A stretch of DNA of 64,000 nucleotides from Flagellimonas meishanensis (GTDB lineage: Bacteria > Bacteroidota > Bacteroidia > Flavobacteriales > Flavobacteriaceae). The position numbers were made by a program, and so were the translations under genes. A model generated the notes under the pieces. It was not told the origin of the DNA. It ran no database searches and saw nothing but the letters and a program-made list of their open reading frames with translations. Location of the stretch: contig NZ_JAINVW010000001.1 of assembly GCF_019880545.1 (NCBI RefSeq), forward strand, positions 1,054,001 through 1,118,000, in the 5' to 3' direction. Every line of letters starts with the position of its first letter. Position 1 is the stretch's first letter. Shown here one piece after another: positions 1 to 8,951 of the stretch.

Positions 1-873
1 TGCTGGAGAGTGGCCAAGCAATTCATATCTGTTCCTCTCAATCTCAAGCATATGCTCGAACCACGTTTTTGACCACCCACCCGAGATTACGTAGGCATTA
101 ATGTCAAATTCTTCCCCTACTAAAGGAGCGTAGGCTGCGCCGTTGCTTTGACCGATAATTATGATATTATTTTTATCGATATAGTCAAGATTCATAAAAG
201 CTCTTAAGGCCTCCTTGTGGGCTTCAAGTTCTTCTTGAAAGGTGACATAGGCACAGGGTGGGCCTTCGCTGTCACCAAGTCCCGGTTTTTCCACCCTCAT
301 AACTGCGTAGCCTGAATTTTCTATAAATTCTTCCAATAAATAGTGTATCCCTACAGGGGAGCTCTCGGGAATGATTTCAACAGGATCACAACTTAGCCAC
401 CTGACAAAGAAAATACCAGGTACCTTTCCTGTCGTTCTTTTAGGTTTTGTTACAATTCCTTGCACTCTGTGCCCTGAAGAAAGGAGAATGGGCATGTATG
501 TCACCTCAGAATTTTCAAATTTTTCTTTGGGGATACCAGGAATGATTCCTCGGACTTTGATTATGGTATCATTTCGCTCAATTAAGAGATTGACCTTGAC
601 ATCTTTTCTTAAAATTCTAAGGGCCTCGTAATAGGATTTCCTGTCTTTTATGTAGATACTGTCAATTTTTAGGATCAAATCACCGACTTTCATGCCATTT
701 CGGTCAGCAAATCCATCCTTGGTCGTAGCCGTTATTTTTGCGCCGACACTTTCAACGACCGGTCTTATTGAAGCTCCAAGGGTTCCCTGTCTGGTCAAAG
801 TGCCATTCTCTTGACCTATACAATTGGCCCAACCAAAAATCAACAAAACGAAGGCGCATTTAAAATCTAGCAT
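1..873 (-). CDS. PDZ domain-containing alpha/beta hydrolase, C-terminus cut by window edge
   Basis: The 291 codons seen read rightmost to leftmost and run off the window. ATG at 873 is followed by a hydrophobic leader, so the protein is probably exported. Residues about 32-110 look like a PDZ domain (a KDGFADRNGMKVGDLILKI-type carboxylate-binding and core strand region). A short linker leads to an alpha/beta hydrolase fold whose nucleophile elbow is GQSNG, with Ser at about residue 243; an RVEKPGLGDSEG stretch near 193 matches the usual strand before it. Homologues of this architecture are secreted esterases or peptidases of the S9/S15-like hydrolase group. The Asp and His of the triad should lie beyond the edge. 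Substrate unknown. Confidence 0.8.
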   Translation of the reverse strand, partial: MLDFKCAFVLLIFGWANCIGQENGTLTRQGTLGASIRPVVESVGAKITATTKDGFADRNGMKVGDLILKIDSIYIKDRKSYYEALRILRKDVKVNLLIERNDTIIKVRGIIPGIPKEKFENSEVTYMPILLSSGHRVQGIVTKPKRTTGKVPGIFFVRWLSCDPVEIIPESSPVGIHYLLEEFIENSGYAVMRVEKPGLGDSEGPPCAYVTFQEELEAHKEALRAFMNLDYIDKNNIIIIGQSNGAAYAPLVGEEFDINAYVISGGWSKTWFEHMLEIERNRYELLGHSPA

Positions 874-977
874 AACAGCTCTATTATATAATGGATAATC
901 GAATTACTTTTGCAACAAGCTTTCCTTACCCAGTTTATATTGGCATAAAGGAGTTTTAATTCAGCCTATTGATTATT

Positions 978-1421
978 TTATTTTCTTATCTGATTAAGAT
1001 GATGTTCCAAATGGGTAACATAATCCTGCATTAAAAACCTCAAATCAGCTATGGTGCCATTTGAAAGCACAATTGGATAACCCAAAGTTTTTTCAGTTTG
1101 CTGCCTCATTAAACTCTTGATTCTCCCATTTAGTGACATCCAGAGTTGTACCAACTCGCTGGTTTCTGAATTTTGATAGTCATTGGCCTTTACCAATTCA
1201 CGTTGGTTATAATCTCTTATATAATAGGGCAAATGCTCAAATTGAATTTCCGTAAATCTTTGGATGTTGTTTATGGCAGAATCAATAAGATGGCCCAATA
1301 TCTCCTGCTTCGACCATTTTCCGTGAGTTGGCTTTTTTTTGAATTCGAATGGTGAGGAACCGGAAATATGGTCATATCCTAAAATCAACAGTTTTTCCAA
1401 TAGGGCTATGGTCTCTTCCAT
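978..1421 (-). CDS. DinB-like four-helix metal-binding protein
   Basis: A 147-residue protein of DinB/YfiT-superfamily length and pattern. It has a WSKQEILGHLIDS helix near residue 40 with a conserved His, and a closing helix YVTHLEHHLNQI near 135-146 that supplies further His residues. In this superfamily three His from these positions bind a divalent metal, and members include thiol-dependent transferases and many of unknown function. It is unrelated to DNA polymerase IV despite the shared name. It lies 31 bp downstream of the ankyrin gene on the same strand and may be the last gene of that transcript. Substrate cannot be read from the sequence. Confidence 0.75.
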   Translation of the reverse strand: MEETIALLEKLLILGYDHISGSSPFEFKKKPTHGKWSKQEILGHLIDSAINNIQRFTEIQFEHLPYYIRDYNQRELVKANDYQNSETSELVQLWMSLNGRIKSLMRQQTEKTLGYPIVLSNGTIADLRFLMQDYVTHLEHHLNQIRK

Positions 1422-1452
1422 CTAATAAATTATAACCATATCCATGGGGCGA

Positions 1453-1986
1453 TTACTTAAAAAAATCTTTAAACATATCTACCACAAGACCCTTCTCAAT
1501 CAACCAACTCTCAAATTCTTTATGTTTTCCCATCTTGGCATGGTGCAACAAGGTAAAGCCATGGGGCCCAGGAGCATTTAATAACTGCGGGTTCAGACCA
1601 ATTAATTGCTTTACCATTTCTATATGTCCAAAAAATGTCATACTAAAAATGTCCATTACGGCACCTTTTGATAACAACAAATCGGCTATATCCTTTCTGC
1701 CCATGTGGGCCGCGCCCCCAATGGCAGTTTCAAAATCTCCTCTTTGGGCCTGATTGGTACAATTTAGAATTAAGGGTTTATCCTCGATAATTCTTTTGGT
1801 TTTCTCAAAATCTGAATGTGCCGCAAAAACAAACTCCTTTATCTCTTCCAATGAAAACAAATCATTACTAACACTGTTAAATTCATTATCAAAAAACACA
1901 CTTTTGGCAGATAAAGGAGTTATCGCACAGCCGGCAATCACCAGCCCTGATGTTTTTAAAAAGCTACTTCTAGACAGTTCTTTCAT
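1453..1986 (-). CDS. exported ankyrin-repeat protein
   Basis: 177 residues. The N-terminus (SRSSFLKTSGLVIAGCAI) is a signal peptide resembling Tat/lipoprotein leaders of Bacteroidota, but with a single Arg rather than RR, so Sec export is as likely; Cys20 could be a lipid site. The C-terminal half carries two or three ankyrin-type repeats (a GGAAHMGRKDIADLLLSKGA unit near 90-110, then FFGHIEMVKQLIG, then GFTLLHHAKMGKHKEFESWLIEKG). Ankyrin repeats mediate protein contacts, and the partner is unknown. Its ATG shares one base with the TAA of the upstream beta-lactamase-like gene (TAATG), so the two are very probably translationally coupled. Confidence 0.8.
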   Translation of the reverse strand: MKELSRSSFLKTSGLVIAGCAITPLSAKSVFFDNEFNSVSNDLFSLEEIKEFVFAAHSDFEKTKRIIEDKPLILNCTNQAQRGDFETAIGGAAHMGRKDIADLLLSKGAVMDIFSMTFFGHIEMVKQLIGLNPQLLNAPGPHGFTLLHHAKMGKHKEFESWLIEKGLVVDMFKDFFK

Positions 1987-3575
1987 TATTCAATATTTGT
2001 TGTTTCTAAATATTTATGGATTGCCCAATAAATTTTTCCATTGGTAATGTCAGGAGAAACTGTAAAAGCCTGCCGCTGATTACATAATATAATAACTCCT
2101 TTACCCAAACCTAGGTTTACATCAGTACTTGAGGTAATGAACCCACCTCCCGTATGTCCAATCCAGTTATTAAAGTTATTTCTCCATACTAGGCCTACAC
2201 CAGAACCAAAAGCCAAATTTGCATTCGGGTAAGCGATTTGAAGCATTTCGTCAATAGAGGCTTCATTGAGAATTCTACTGTTCTCATAAAGCCCTTTGTT
2301 GAGAACCATAATCAAGAAATTGCTCCATTCCATTACTGAAGTTCTCAAAAACACGGAAGGATATACAGGGCTGCCCAAATACTCCAGCAAAAGGTTGCCA
2401 GACGCACTAAAATTATCAGAAAGCAAAGCGTCTTCATAACTGCCAGGCTGACCCATGCGATGTTTTGTATTTATCATCCCCAATGGAATGAAAATGTTGT
2501 TTTCGGTATAATTCCTATAATCTTGCCCGCTTACCATTTCCACCGCATATGCCAAAATACTCATGCCTACATTAGAGCTGATATGGTTACCCGTTCCTGG
2601 AGCAAATTCTTTCCATATCAGCGGATTGTAATTTGGTCCACTAGGTACCAAATAATCAGGAATCCATTCCGATAGGGCAGGGGCGGTACCTGCTTGATAA
2701 GACAGGTTCAATTCTGGGATTTCACTAGCGTCAGGGTTTGCCAACCCAGCCTGATGTGACATAAGCATCCGTGGGGTTATTGTAACCTCTGGAAAATTAG
2801 GATGTCTTAGGTCAAAACCAATGTAAGAGCTAACATCGGAGTCTAGGTCAATATTTCCTAAGTCAACCTGCTGCATCACGGCAACCGCTACAACTAATTT
2901 AGCAAGAGACATGGTTACAAATAATGTGTTATCACTTGTTGAAATCCCGTCTTGCTGGTTATGTATTCCAAAACCCTTTGCATATGTAATGGTTCCGTTT
3001 TCAACCGTTGCCACCGCAAGCGCATTAATATTCCACACCCCCATTTCCTCAAGGATCAAATTTTCAAGTTTGGTTAGCTCATTTAGAAAATTTAGGGCAT
3101 TTGAAGAAGTCGATAGGGAACTGATACCTGCAGCAATGCCATCTGCTATGGAAAGTACATAGGCAGTATAGCTGTTTCCTTCTGAAATTACATTTCCCGA
3201 TGAATCCAATAGTGTTTCTGGAAGTGATAGGGAGACGTTGGAACCATTTGGATTAACAGTCAAAAACCTATCCCGCGATAGTGATTCACCCAGTTCAAGT
3301 GTCAACGTAGTGGATGTTTTTGCAATTATGACACGATATTCTTTGATATTTTCTTCATTTGGAGCCCTTTCAAATGAGACCCTTAGATCTGAGGCGTTTC
3401 CCTTGTTTGCAATATCCTCCAGAATGATATTTCGAGCCTGTTGCACCTGAACATCCAAAGGATTTATTTCTTCCATGGGGACTTCTTCCAAAGTAGAATC
3501 CTGGGAATCGGTTGAACAAGAAAAAATAAGAAACAGAAAAAGTATAAATGAAATTCTCATGCCATAATCTCTCAT
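1986..3575 (-). CDS. beta-lactamase-family (class C-like) serine hydrolase lipoprotein
   Basis: 529 residues. A lipoprotein signal ends at LIFSC (Cys20, or Cys15 if translation starts at Met6, which gives a cleaner leader). Residues about 40-150 look like a fibronectin-III-like beta domain. The catalytic domain of the PF00144 fold follows: SLAK at 223-226 gives the SxxK nucleophile/base pair, and GHTGGG near 490 replaces KTG. The second motif, usually YxN, reads SSN at 333-335, so the catalytic Tyr seems to be missing. Members act as D-aminopeptidases, esterases or penicillin-binding proteins; the Tyr loss argues for altered chemistry. It is the first gene of the pair with the ankyrin protein. 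Confidence 0.85.
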   Translation of the reverse strand: MRDYGMRISFILFLFLIFSCSTDSQDSTLEEVPMEEINPLDVQVQQARNIILEDIANKGNASDLRVSFERAPNEENIKEYRVIIAKTSTTLTLELGESLSRDRFLTVNPNGSNVSLSLPETLLDSSGNVISEGNSYTAYVLSIADGIAAGISSLSTSSNALNFLNELTKLENLILEEMGVWNINALAVATVENGTITYAKGFGIHNQQDGISTSDNTLFVTMSLAKLVVAVAVMQQVDLGNIDLDSDVSSYIGFDLRHPNFPEVTITPRMLMSHQAGLANPDASEIPELNLSYQAGTAPALSEWIPDYLVPSGPNYNPLIWKEFAPGTGNHISSNVGMSILAYAVEMVSGQDYRNYTENNIFIPLGMINTKHRMGQPGSYEDALLSDNFSASGNLLLEYLGSPVYPSVFLRTSVMEWSNFLIMVLNKGLYENSRILNEASIDEMLQIAYPNANLAFGSGVGLVWRNNFNNWIGHTGGGFITSSTDVNLGLGKGVIILCNQRQAFTVSPDITNGKIYWAIHKYLETTNIE

Positions 3576-3625
3576 GAGAGTAATTTATGAAAGGCTTGGC
3601 ATTCTCTAAATTTAGTTGGGACAGA

Positions 3626-4357
3626 CTAACTCTTTTTAATTGTCAAATTGCTTTTGAGAATACTTTTTACGGCTTCCCGGTAGGAATTGGATGACTGAAC
3701 AACATGGCGATTGGACATTGAGAAGGAATAGTCTCCCCGATCAACATGCTTCATCCTCGCAATCTGATTTTCATTGATGACATAAGACCTATGTATCCGT
3801 ATAAATTGAGCATTTAGATGCTTATGTACTTGAGAGATTGAAATTCGTTTTTTGTACTCACCATTGGCCAGTACGATTTTTACGTAATTGCTTTCTGATT
3901 TTATGTAGATAATGTCGTTCAGATTTACTTTGATGAGTTCGTTTTTATCCTTGACCATGAGATACTTCACTTGATCAAAGCTTTCAATTTGTTCCATTCT
4001 TTTGGTGAGCCTTCGTAGTAGTGAATTGATCCTTGTATTATCAAAAGGCTTTAAAACGTAATCAAAGGCTTCTTTTTCGAATGCGCTGATAGCAAATTCA
4101 TCGTGGGCAGTTATGAACACCAAAATTTTATAATCACTGGACCTTAATTGTTGAAGTACTTGAAAGCCATTCAATAAGGGCATTTTAACATCCAGAAATA
4201 TTACATCAGGTTGCTGTAATCTTATGGTACTCAAAGTCTCAGGCCCATTGGTAGTTTTGGCAACCACTCTAAAGTCATTACTTTGGTCTATAATTTCCGA
4301 AATTCTATCCAAAGTAAGTTTCTCATCTTCTGCCACTAAAACCCTATACGGAGGCAT
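3626..4357 (-). CDS. LytTR-family response regulator
   Basis: 243 residues. An N-terminal receiver domain (about 5-125) has the acidic pair E10/D11 and phosphoacceptor D56 in FLDVKMP, plus Lys in VLKPF near 102. A C-terminal LytTR DNA-binding domain (about 140-235) contains the typical YIKSESNYVKI and FIRIHRSYVINENQI strings. LytTR proteins bind direct-repeat sites upstream of their targets. The start overlaps the 3' end of the sensor kinase gene by 14 bp, so the two form a two-component pair, co-transcribed with the secreted SnoaL-like protein upstream. Confidence 0.93.
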   Translation of the reverse strand: MPPYRVLVAEDEKLTLDRISEIIDQSNDFRVVAKTTNGPETLSTIRLQQPDVIFLDVKMPLLNGFQVLQQLRSSDYKILVFITAHDEFAISAFEKEAFDYVLKPFDNTRINSLLRRLTKRMEQIESFDQVKYLMVKDKNELIKVNLNDIIYIKSESNYVKIVLANGEYKKRISISQVHKHLNAQFIRIHRSYVINENQIARMKHVDRGDYSFSMSNRHVVQSSNSYREAVKSILKSNLTIKKS

Positions 4358-5522
4358 TTTCTACTTTTTTTGGTAAGATCATTTTTATTTCGCTACCATG
4401 CACTACATCCAATATTTCGAATTCGCAATTCTCCATATAGAAATATTTCAGCCTATCCTTAAGGTTTTCAAGGCCTCCAGATTTCTTGTGGTAGGTGTCT
4501 TTTTTTTCAAACCCCGGCCCGTTATCTTTAATCAAAAAATTGACATGTTCGGTATTGCAATCAATTTCAATTACAAGCGCTGTCTTTTCTCCTGTGGCCT
4601 CAAAGCCGTGTTTAATGGAATTCTCCACAATGGGTTGAAGAATTAGACAAGGTACCTTTATGTTGGAAATTTCACCCTTAATTTGGAAGTCATAGCTTAT
4701 AGTTTGGCTATATCGCAACTTTTGAAAATCCAAATACTTTTTTGTTATTTCAATTTCCTCGTCGAGCCCTACTAGATCAACTTCCAAATGGTTTATTGAA
4801 AACCTTAAGACTTCGCTTAAATTTGAAATAGCCTTATCTCCTTTCTTTTTGTCAATGTGAAATAGGTTTGAAATTGTCTGTAGACTATTGAAAAGAAAAT
4901 GTGGCTGAAGTTGGTACCTTAGATTGGTGAGCCTTGTTTTTGTAAGATTTTTTTCAATAACCGTTTGTCGCTTTGCATCAGATATATTCTTTAGATATAA
5001 TATGTATGCTGTCAACAATCCTACTACTATGCCATAGAATAAAGCGGAATCGGCAGATTGGTTGGGAAAGGCTCGTTGTAAGTATTCATAATACGTTTTT
5101 TTTCTCTCGGGCAACCATAAATCCAAATACGTTTGCAACCAGTAGTTCAATGTCAAAAAAAGGAAAGCATGAAGCGGGGCTATAAAGATTACTATCAAAA
5201 GGTGGTTTCGTACCCTTATTATCCATTTGGCGGAATGGAAGAAAATCTTAACGGATTCAACAAAAATGATTGGGATTAGCAAAATCCAAACTAGGGTGAT
5301 ACCAATGCTATGGATGAGCGCATGAGCCCAATAGACTTCCTCCCCATCTATTAGCTTTTTCAAATTATAGTTGAACGTTTTGACAACAGCATAGAACAGG
5401 GCTATTGCCAAAATGGACTGCATAAATTTTCTCCAATTTATTTGGTCAAGAATCGCTTTATAGGTGGCCTGATTCTTTTTCCTAAAGTCGCTCATAATCT
5501 TTTGGGCCAATTTTTTCTCCAT
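4344..5522 (-). CDS. LytS-type membrane sensor histidine kinase
   Basis: 392 residues. Four hydrophobic segments span roughly residues 32-50, 65-90, 104-128 and 160-178, followed by a coiled linker. The histidine kinase domain of the PF06580 type has LQPHFLFNSL with phospho-His at 208, and a HATPase domain with an N-box (PIVENSIKHGF) and a DNGPGF G1 box. It presumably phosphorylates the regulator encoded directly downstream, with which it overlaps by 14 bp. The ATG at 5522 lies 41 bp inside the preceding gene; Met10 (5495) would reduce that overlap to 14 bp and is a credible alternative start. No clear ribosome-binding site decides it. Confidence 0.9.
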   Translation of the reverse strand: MEKKLAQKIMSDFRKKNQATYKAILDQINWRKFMQSILAIALFYAVVKTFNYNLKKLIDGEEVYWAHALIHSIGITLVWILLIPIIFVESVKIFFHSAKWIIRVRNHLLIVIFIAPLHAFLFLTLNYWLQTYLDLWLPERKKTYYEYLQRAFPNQSADSALFYGIVVGLLTAYILYLKNISDAKRQTVIEKNLTKTRLTNLRYQLQPHFLFNSLQTISNLFHIDKKKGDKAISNLSEVLRFSINHLEVDLVGLDEEIEITKKYLDFQKLRYSQTISYDFQIKGEISNIKVPCLILQPIVENSIKHGFEATGEKTALVIEIDCNTEHVNFLIKDNGPGFEKKDTYHKKSGGLENLKDRLKYFYMENCEFEILDVVHGSEIKMILPKKVENASV

Positions 5523-6009
5523 TAATTTCGGCTACATCCCAATCTTGACAGATTTTCCAAACCCCATCCAATCGCTTCAGTACAATATGAAACCTACCGT
5601 ATACATCCTTGGGCGACTCAGAATCTTTGTTCATCGTAATTTTGTAGTATCCGACTTCATATGCAATGTCCTTTGAATAAATTCGATGTTCAAACTTGAA
5701 CTCAATCTTTCTAGGGATTGCATTTTCTTTGCCCATTGAAGATAATATTCTTTCCTTAAAGTCTGCACCCTTACGAATTTCCCACTTCGTGATTCTAAGA
5801 ATGTCATCAGAATGCAAAGAGATAAAAGTATTTGCATCGTTATTGTCGAACGCTATTTTAAAGGGTTCCCAAACTTGCACATCTATTTCTTTGGAATGGT
5901 CATATCTCAGATTTTGGGCAAAAAGTTGGATGTGGCAAAAAATACCTGAAAAAAGAAGATAAAAAAATAGGGCTTTTGTGTTCATTGATTTGATTTTTAG
6001 TGATATCAT
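5482..6009 (-). CDS. secreted SnoaL/DUF4440-like (NTF2-fold) protein
   Basis: 175 residues from 6009; Met9 (5985) also gives a good signal peptide (MNTKALFFYLLFSGIFCHIQLFA, cleaved before QNLRY). The mature part has the NTF2-like pattern: a helical start (WEPFKIAFDNNDANTFISLHSDDILRI), then strands ending in GRFHIVLKRLDGVWKICQDWD. Such domains are small pockets that bind or modify ligands, or serve as ligand-binding modules. It heads the transcript with the sensor kinase and LytTR regulator and overlaps the kinase gene, so it may be periplasmic input or an accessory to that system; this is inferred from position only. Confidence 0.8.
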   Translation of the reverse strand: MISLKIKSMNTKALFFYLLFSGIFCHIQLFAQNLRYDHSKEIDVQVWEPFKIAFDNNDANTFISLHSDDILRITKWEIRKGADFKERILSSMGKENAIPRKIEFKFEHRIYSKDIAYEVGYYKITMNKDSESPKDVYGRFHIVLKRLDGVWKICQDWDVAEINGEKIGPKDYERL

Positions 6010-6057
6010 GTAATTTTTAAATATTGTTTTAGTTCTTTTTAAGGGAAAGATTGCAGG

Positions 6058-8664
6058 TCATCTAAACCTATAAGTGGCCTTAATCAAAAATGTGTTGTCT
6101 CCCTGTGTGTTTAGCAGTTGGTTGTCCAAGCTTTGCAATAGTCCATCTGATGGATTTTGGAACCCTGTATTTGCCTTGGACCATACAAAGAACAATTCTG
6201 AACCAGGGATGTACTCCCAACGCAATACCAAGTTCGTTCTTAATTGAACAAATGAAAAGTCTGGATCGGAAAAGCTATAATCTGCGGTGCCATCCAAATC
6301 TTCGTCAATTGAGTAGCCTTGGTCAAAGCTTATTTGATTATCGTTATATAGTTGAAACCGATTTTCCAGTTTTTTTGCAATTGGGTCTGTTACATATTTG
6401 AAATCCGAAAACCTGACCCGAGAAACAAATGGTTGACCATAAAATTGAAGTGTCAAATTTGGGTTGAACGTATAGTTGAGCCTAATAGTGGAAGAAAGGG
6501 TCTTATTATCAATAGTGGCCAAAATATATCTCGGTGTTTCCACAAAATTTCTTTCAGTAACATACTGGGTGAGTGTGGGGTTGCTTACATAATCTGTCGA
6601 AATTGACAATTGAAAGGCATTAATGGGCTGGTATGTTATGCCTCCACCAATATTAAAAAGACTAAAATTATTTTGGCGACCCTCTGAATAGACGACTCCA
6701 AAGTTATAAAATAGCTTTTTCCTGTTATCAGAATTTATGAAGACTACGGCGTAGTTTTCACCTGATAAATTCCACCTTGGCCCTCCTCGAAGGAAGGTAT
6801 TGCTAAAAATTCTGGGTTTGTGTGCCGCTCTAAAATCAAATTTCCAAAACGAATTCGTAAAAATCGTTGTAAACATCTCATAGTGTGAACGATTGTAATT
6901 TCCCTCAAAGTCAAATGTTGTAAACTGGTTCAATCTAATATTTCCTTCCCTAAAGGCGCCAAAAGGTTTTGTGCTCTGCAATTTGACATTGTTGTATTGC
7001 TTTATTTCATCGGTTTGCCTCAGGAAACCAATATCATTTAACTCCAATTCTGGTGAAGACCAAAAAATGCCGGAATTATAGCTCCAATTACCCCCACCTG
7101 CCTTGCCGACTTCAAATCTTCCTGCGGTACCGGTCAGTGAGGTTCGGGTAGAATCCACTTCAACATGGCCCGCATCGGTTCTTTGGAAAAGATGGGCCAA
7201 GGATTGCTGTGTCAGCAAGATGGACTCCTCACTTCCTATTACATGGCTGAATATTGCATAGCCCTCGAAGTAATATTTCCGGTCTTTCCATTGGTGTTTG
7301 AAATCAACCCCCCCTGAATAGGCGGCCTCCCTTAAAAAGGCGACCCCACGTTCAATATTTCGGTTTGTTGCGGTAAAGATTCCGCCCACAAAGGAATTCC
7401 TTTTGTTGAAATCTTTTTGAACCCTTCCGACAAAATAATTGGTCATGGGTTCTATCAGTTCTGTTGTGGTATTGCCGTCACTGGATATTTTTGCAAATTC
7501 CTTATCCGTTAGGCTTTCCAGGATCCCGATTGACCATCCATCTTTTGTTTTTCCGCTAAATTTGGCTGCTCCGATAATCGAGGTGTTTATAGGTTGGTCC
7601 AAAAATTCATGGGAGCCAATGGGAATGTTACGTTGGGGAGTGCGGCCAATCCTTCTTGAAAAGAAAACATTGTCCAATCTATCAGATGCTAAGGGATAAT
7701 CAAAAATATTCTTGTTCTCCACGAAAAAGGGTCTTTGTTCCCTAAAGAATATTTCAAAGCCATCCAAGGCAATTGCAGATGGATCTGCTTCAACCTGTCC
7801 AAAATCTGGATTTATGGTGAAATCGAGCGTAAGATCGTTGGTAACCCCAAATTTTCCATCCAAACCAAAGCTGGTCTTGAACTCGTTATTGTCTCGAAAA
7901 GGGTTGTCTTTGTTGATATTATAATTTTCTAGTCTTGTAACCGTATAAGGCTGAATTTCCAATTGCCTTTGCCATTCAAGATCTTTGAGGCCATGTAATT
8001 CGCCAAACTCACTGATCCAACCAGGATTTCCCTGTGCTATTCTTTGCCATAAAGAACGTTCGGCCTCCCTGAATAGCCTTCTCTGAATCTGCAAGCCCCA
8101 GATTTGCTCCATGTCTTCTCCAAACCTAAGTTGGGTCAAAGGAATTTGCATTTCGGCACTCCAACCCTCTTCTAAAATTTTTGATTTTGTATACCAGATA
8201 GGATTCCAAGATGGATCCCAATTCACCCCATTGTTGGATATGAACTCGTCACCCTTTACTCCCGCTGCCGTAACATTAAAAGAAAAGCCAGACCTTAAAT
8301 CGCGGTAACTGTCTATGTTGACCTCAACCCAATCACCTGCAAAATCGTCTCTTCTCGCTAGCCTTTTTTCTATTTTATCTGGTTCAGGATCCCAGGCCAT
8401 AATTGCGATATAAAGGTTTTTGGAATCATATATAATTTTGAATTCGGTATTGAGTTTTGGGTTTTCATTGTCATTTGGAAACCACTGGACAAAATTTCCT
8501 TCCCAATTCACTAAATTCCAAGCGGCTTCATCGATAGAACCGTCAATTTTTGGAGCTTCCAGCGAACCAATTGATTTAGTATAGTACTTTTTCTTTGGCA
8601 GGGAGTTTTGTGCATAGGTCTGACAAATTATTAGGGAAAGCAGAAAAATATTGAATTTACGCAC
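6058..8664 (-). CDS. CBM9-like / DUF5916 outer-membrane protein
   Basis: 868 residues with a signal peptide (MRKFNIFLLSLIICQTYA). Residues about 30-210 match a family 9 carbohydrate-binding-like domain: APKIDGSIDEAAWN opening, then LYIAIMAWDPEPDKI and DWVEVNIDSYRDLRSGFSF. The rest is DUF5916, a large predicted outer-membrane beta-barrel with the hallmark DFGQVEADPSAIALDGFEIFF and many alternating aromatic strands, ending in ATYRFR. The family is common in Bacteroidota, and function is not established; the CBM9-like part suggests glycan contact. It is monocistronic as far as can be seen, with a 287 bp upstream gap shared with a divergent hydrolase gene. Confidence 0.88.
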   Translation of the reverse strand: MRKFNIFLLSLIICQTYAQNSLPKKKYYTKSIGSLEAPKIDGSIDEAAWNLVNWEGNFVQWFPNDNENPKLNTEFKIIYDSKNLYIAIMAWDPEPDKIEKRLARRDDFAGDWVEVNIDSYRDLRSGFSFNVTAAGVKGDEFISNNGVNWDPSWNPIWYTKSKILEEGWSAEMQIPLTQLRFGEDMEQIWGLQIQRRLFREAERSLWQRIAQGNPGWISEFGELHGLKDLEWQRQLEIQPYTVTRLENYNINKDNPFRDNNEFKTSFGLDGKFGVTNDLTLDFTINPDFGQVEADPSAIALDGFEIFFREQRPFFVENKNIFDYPLASDRLDNVFFSRRIGRTPQRNIPIGSHEFLDQPINTSIIGAAKFSGKTKDGWSIGILESLTDKEFAKISSDGNTTTELIEPMTNYFVGRVQKDFNKRNSFVGGIFTATNRNIERGVAFLREAAYSGGVDFKHQWKDRKYYFEGYAIFSHVIGSEESILLTQQSLAHLFQRTDAGHVEVDSTRTSLTGTAGRFEVGKAGGGNWSYNSGIFWSSPELELNDIGFLRQTDEIKQYNNVKLQSTKPFGAFREGNIRLNQFTTFDFEGNYNRSHYEMFTTIFTNSFWKFDFRAAHKPRIFSNTFLRGGPRWNLSGENYAVVFINSDNRKKLFYNFGVVYSEGRQNNFSLFNIGGGITYQPINAFQLSISTDYVSNPTLTQYVTERNFVETPRYILATIDNKTLSSTIRLNYTFNPNLTLQFYGQPFVSRVRFSDFKYVTDPIAKKLENRFQLYNDNQISFDQGYSIDEDLDGTADYSFSDPDFSFVQLRTNLVLRWEYIPGSELFFVWSKANTGFQNPSDGLLQSLDNQLLNTQGDNTFLIKATYRFR

Positions 8665-8888
8665 AAGAAGATATGTAATGAAAATTGAACGTTCAATTCT
8701 ATACCATTCTTTGGCGTTGTCATGACTAGTGTATTTGAATCAACTCTATTCAGGGGCGAAATTACTGGTCAAAGTTCAAATAAGTGTACGCCTAATTGGT
8801 TAGAGAAATTTGTGCAGTAAGAACTTTAGTATTTAGTTACATTCTGTGGTTACCGTATTTTCCACATAAAAAAAGAGTCGACTTAAAT

Positions 8889-8896
8889 TAAGTTTG
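8889..8896 (+). promoter_or_regulatory. Bacteroidota -7 promoter element for the 8952 hydrolase gene
   Basis: TAAGTTTG fits TAnnTTTG exactly. A start about 7 bases further on (near 8903) would give a leader of roughly 50 bases before the TTG start at 8952. No clear -33 TTTG was found at the usual distance. The remainder of the 8665-8951 gap shows nothing I can name. Confidence 0.5.
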
Positions 8897-8951
8897 CCGT
8901 GATATTCAATTATGTTAATGACATTGCTGTTATTAGTAAAAAGGAGAAATC

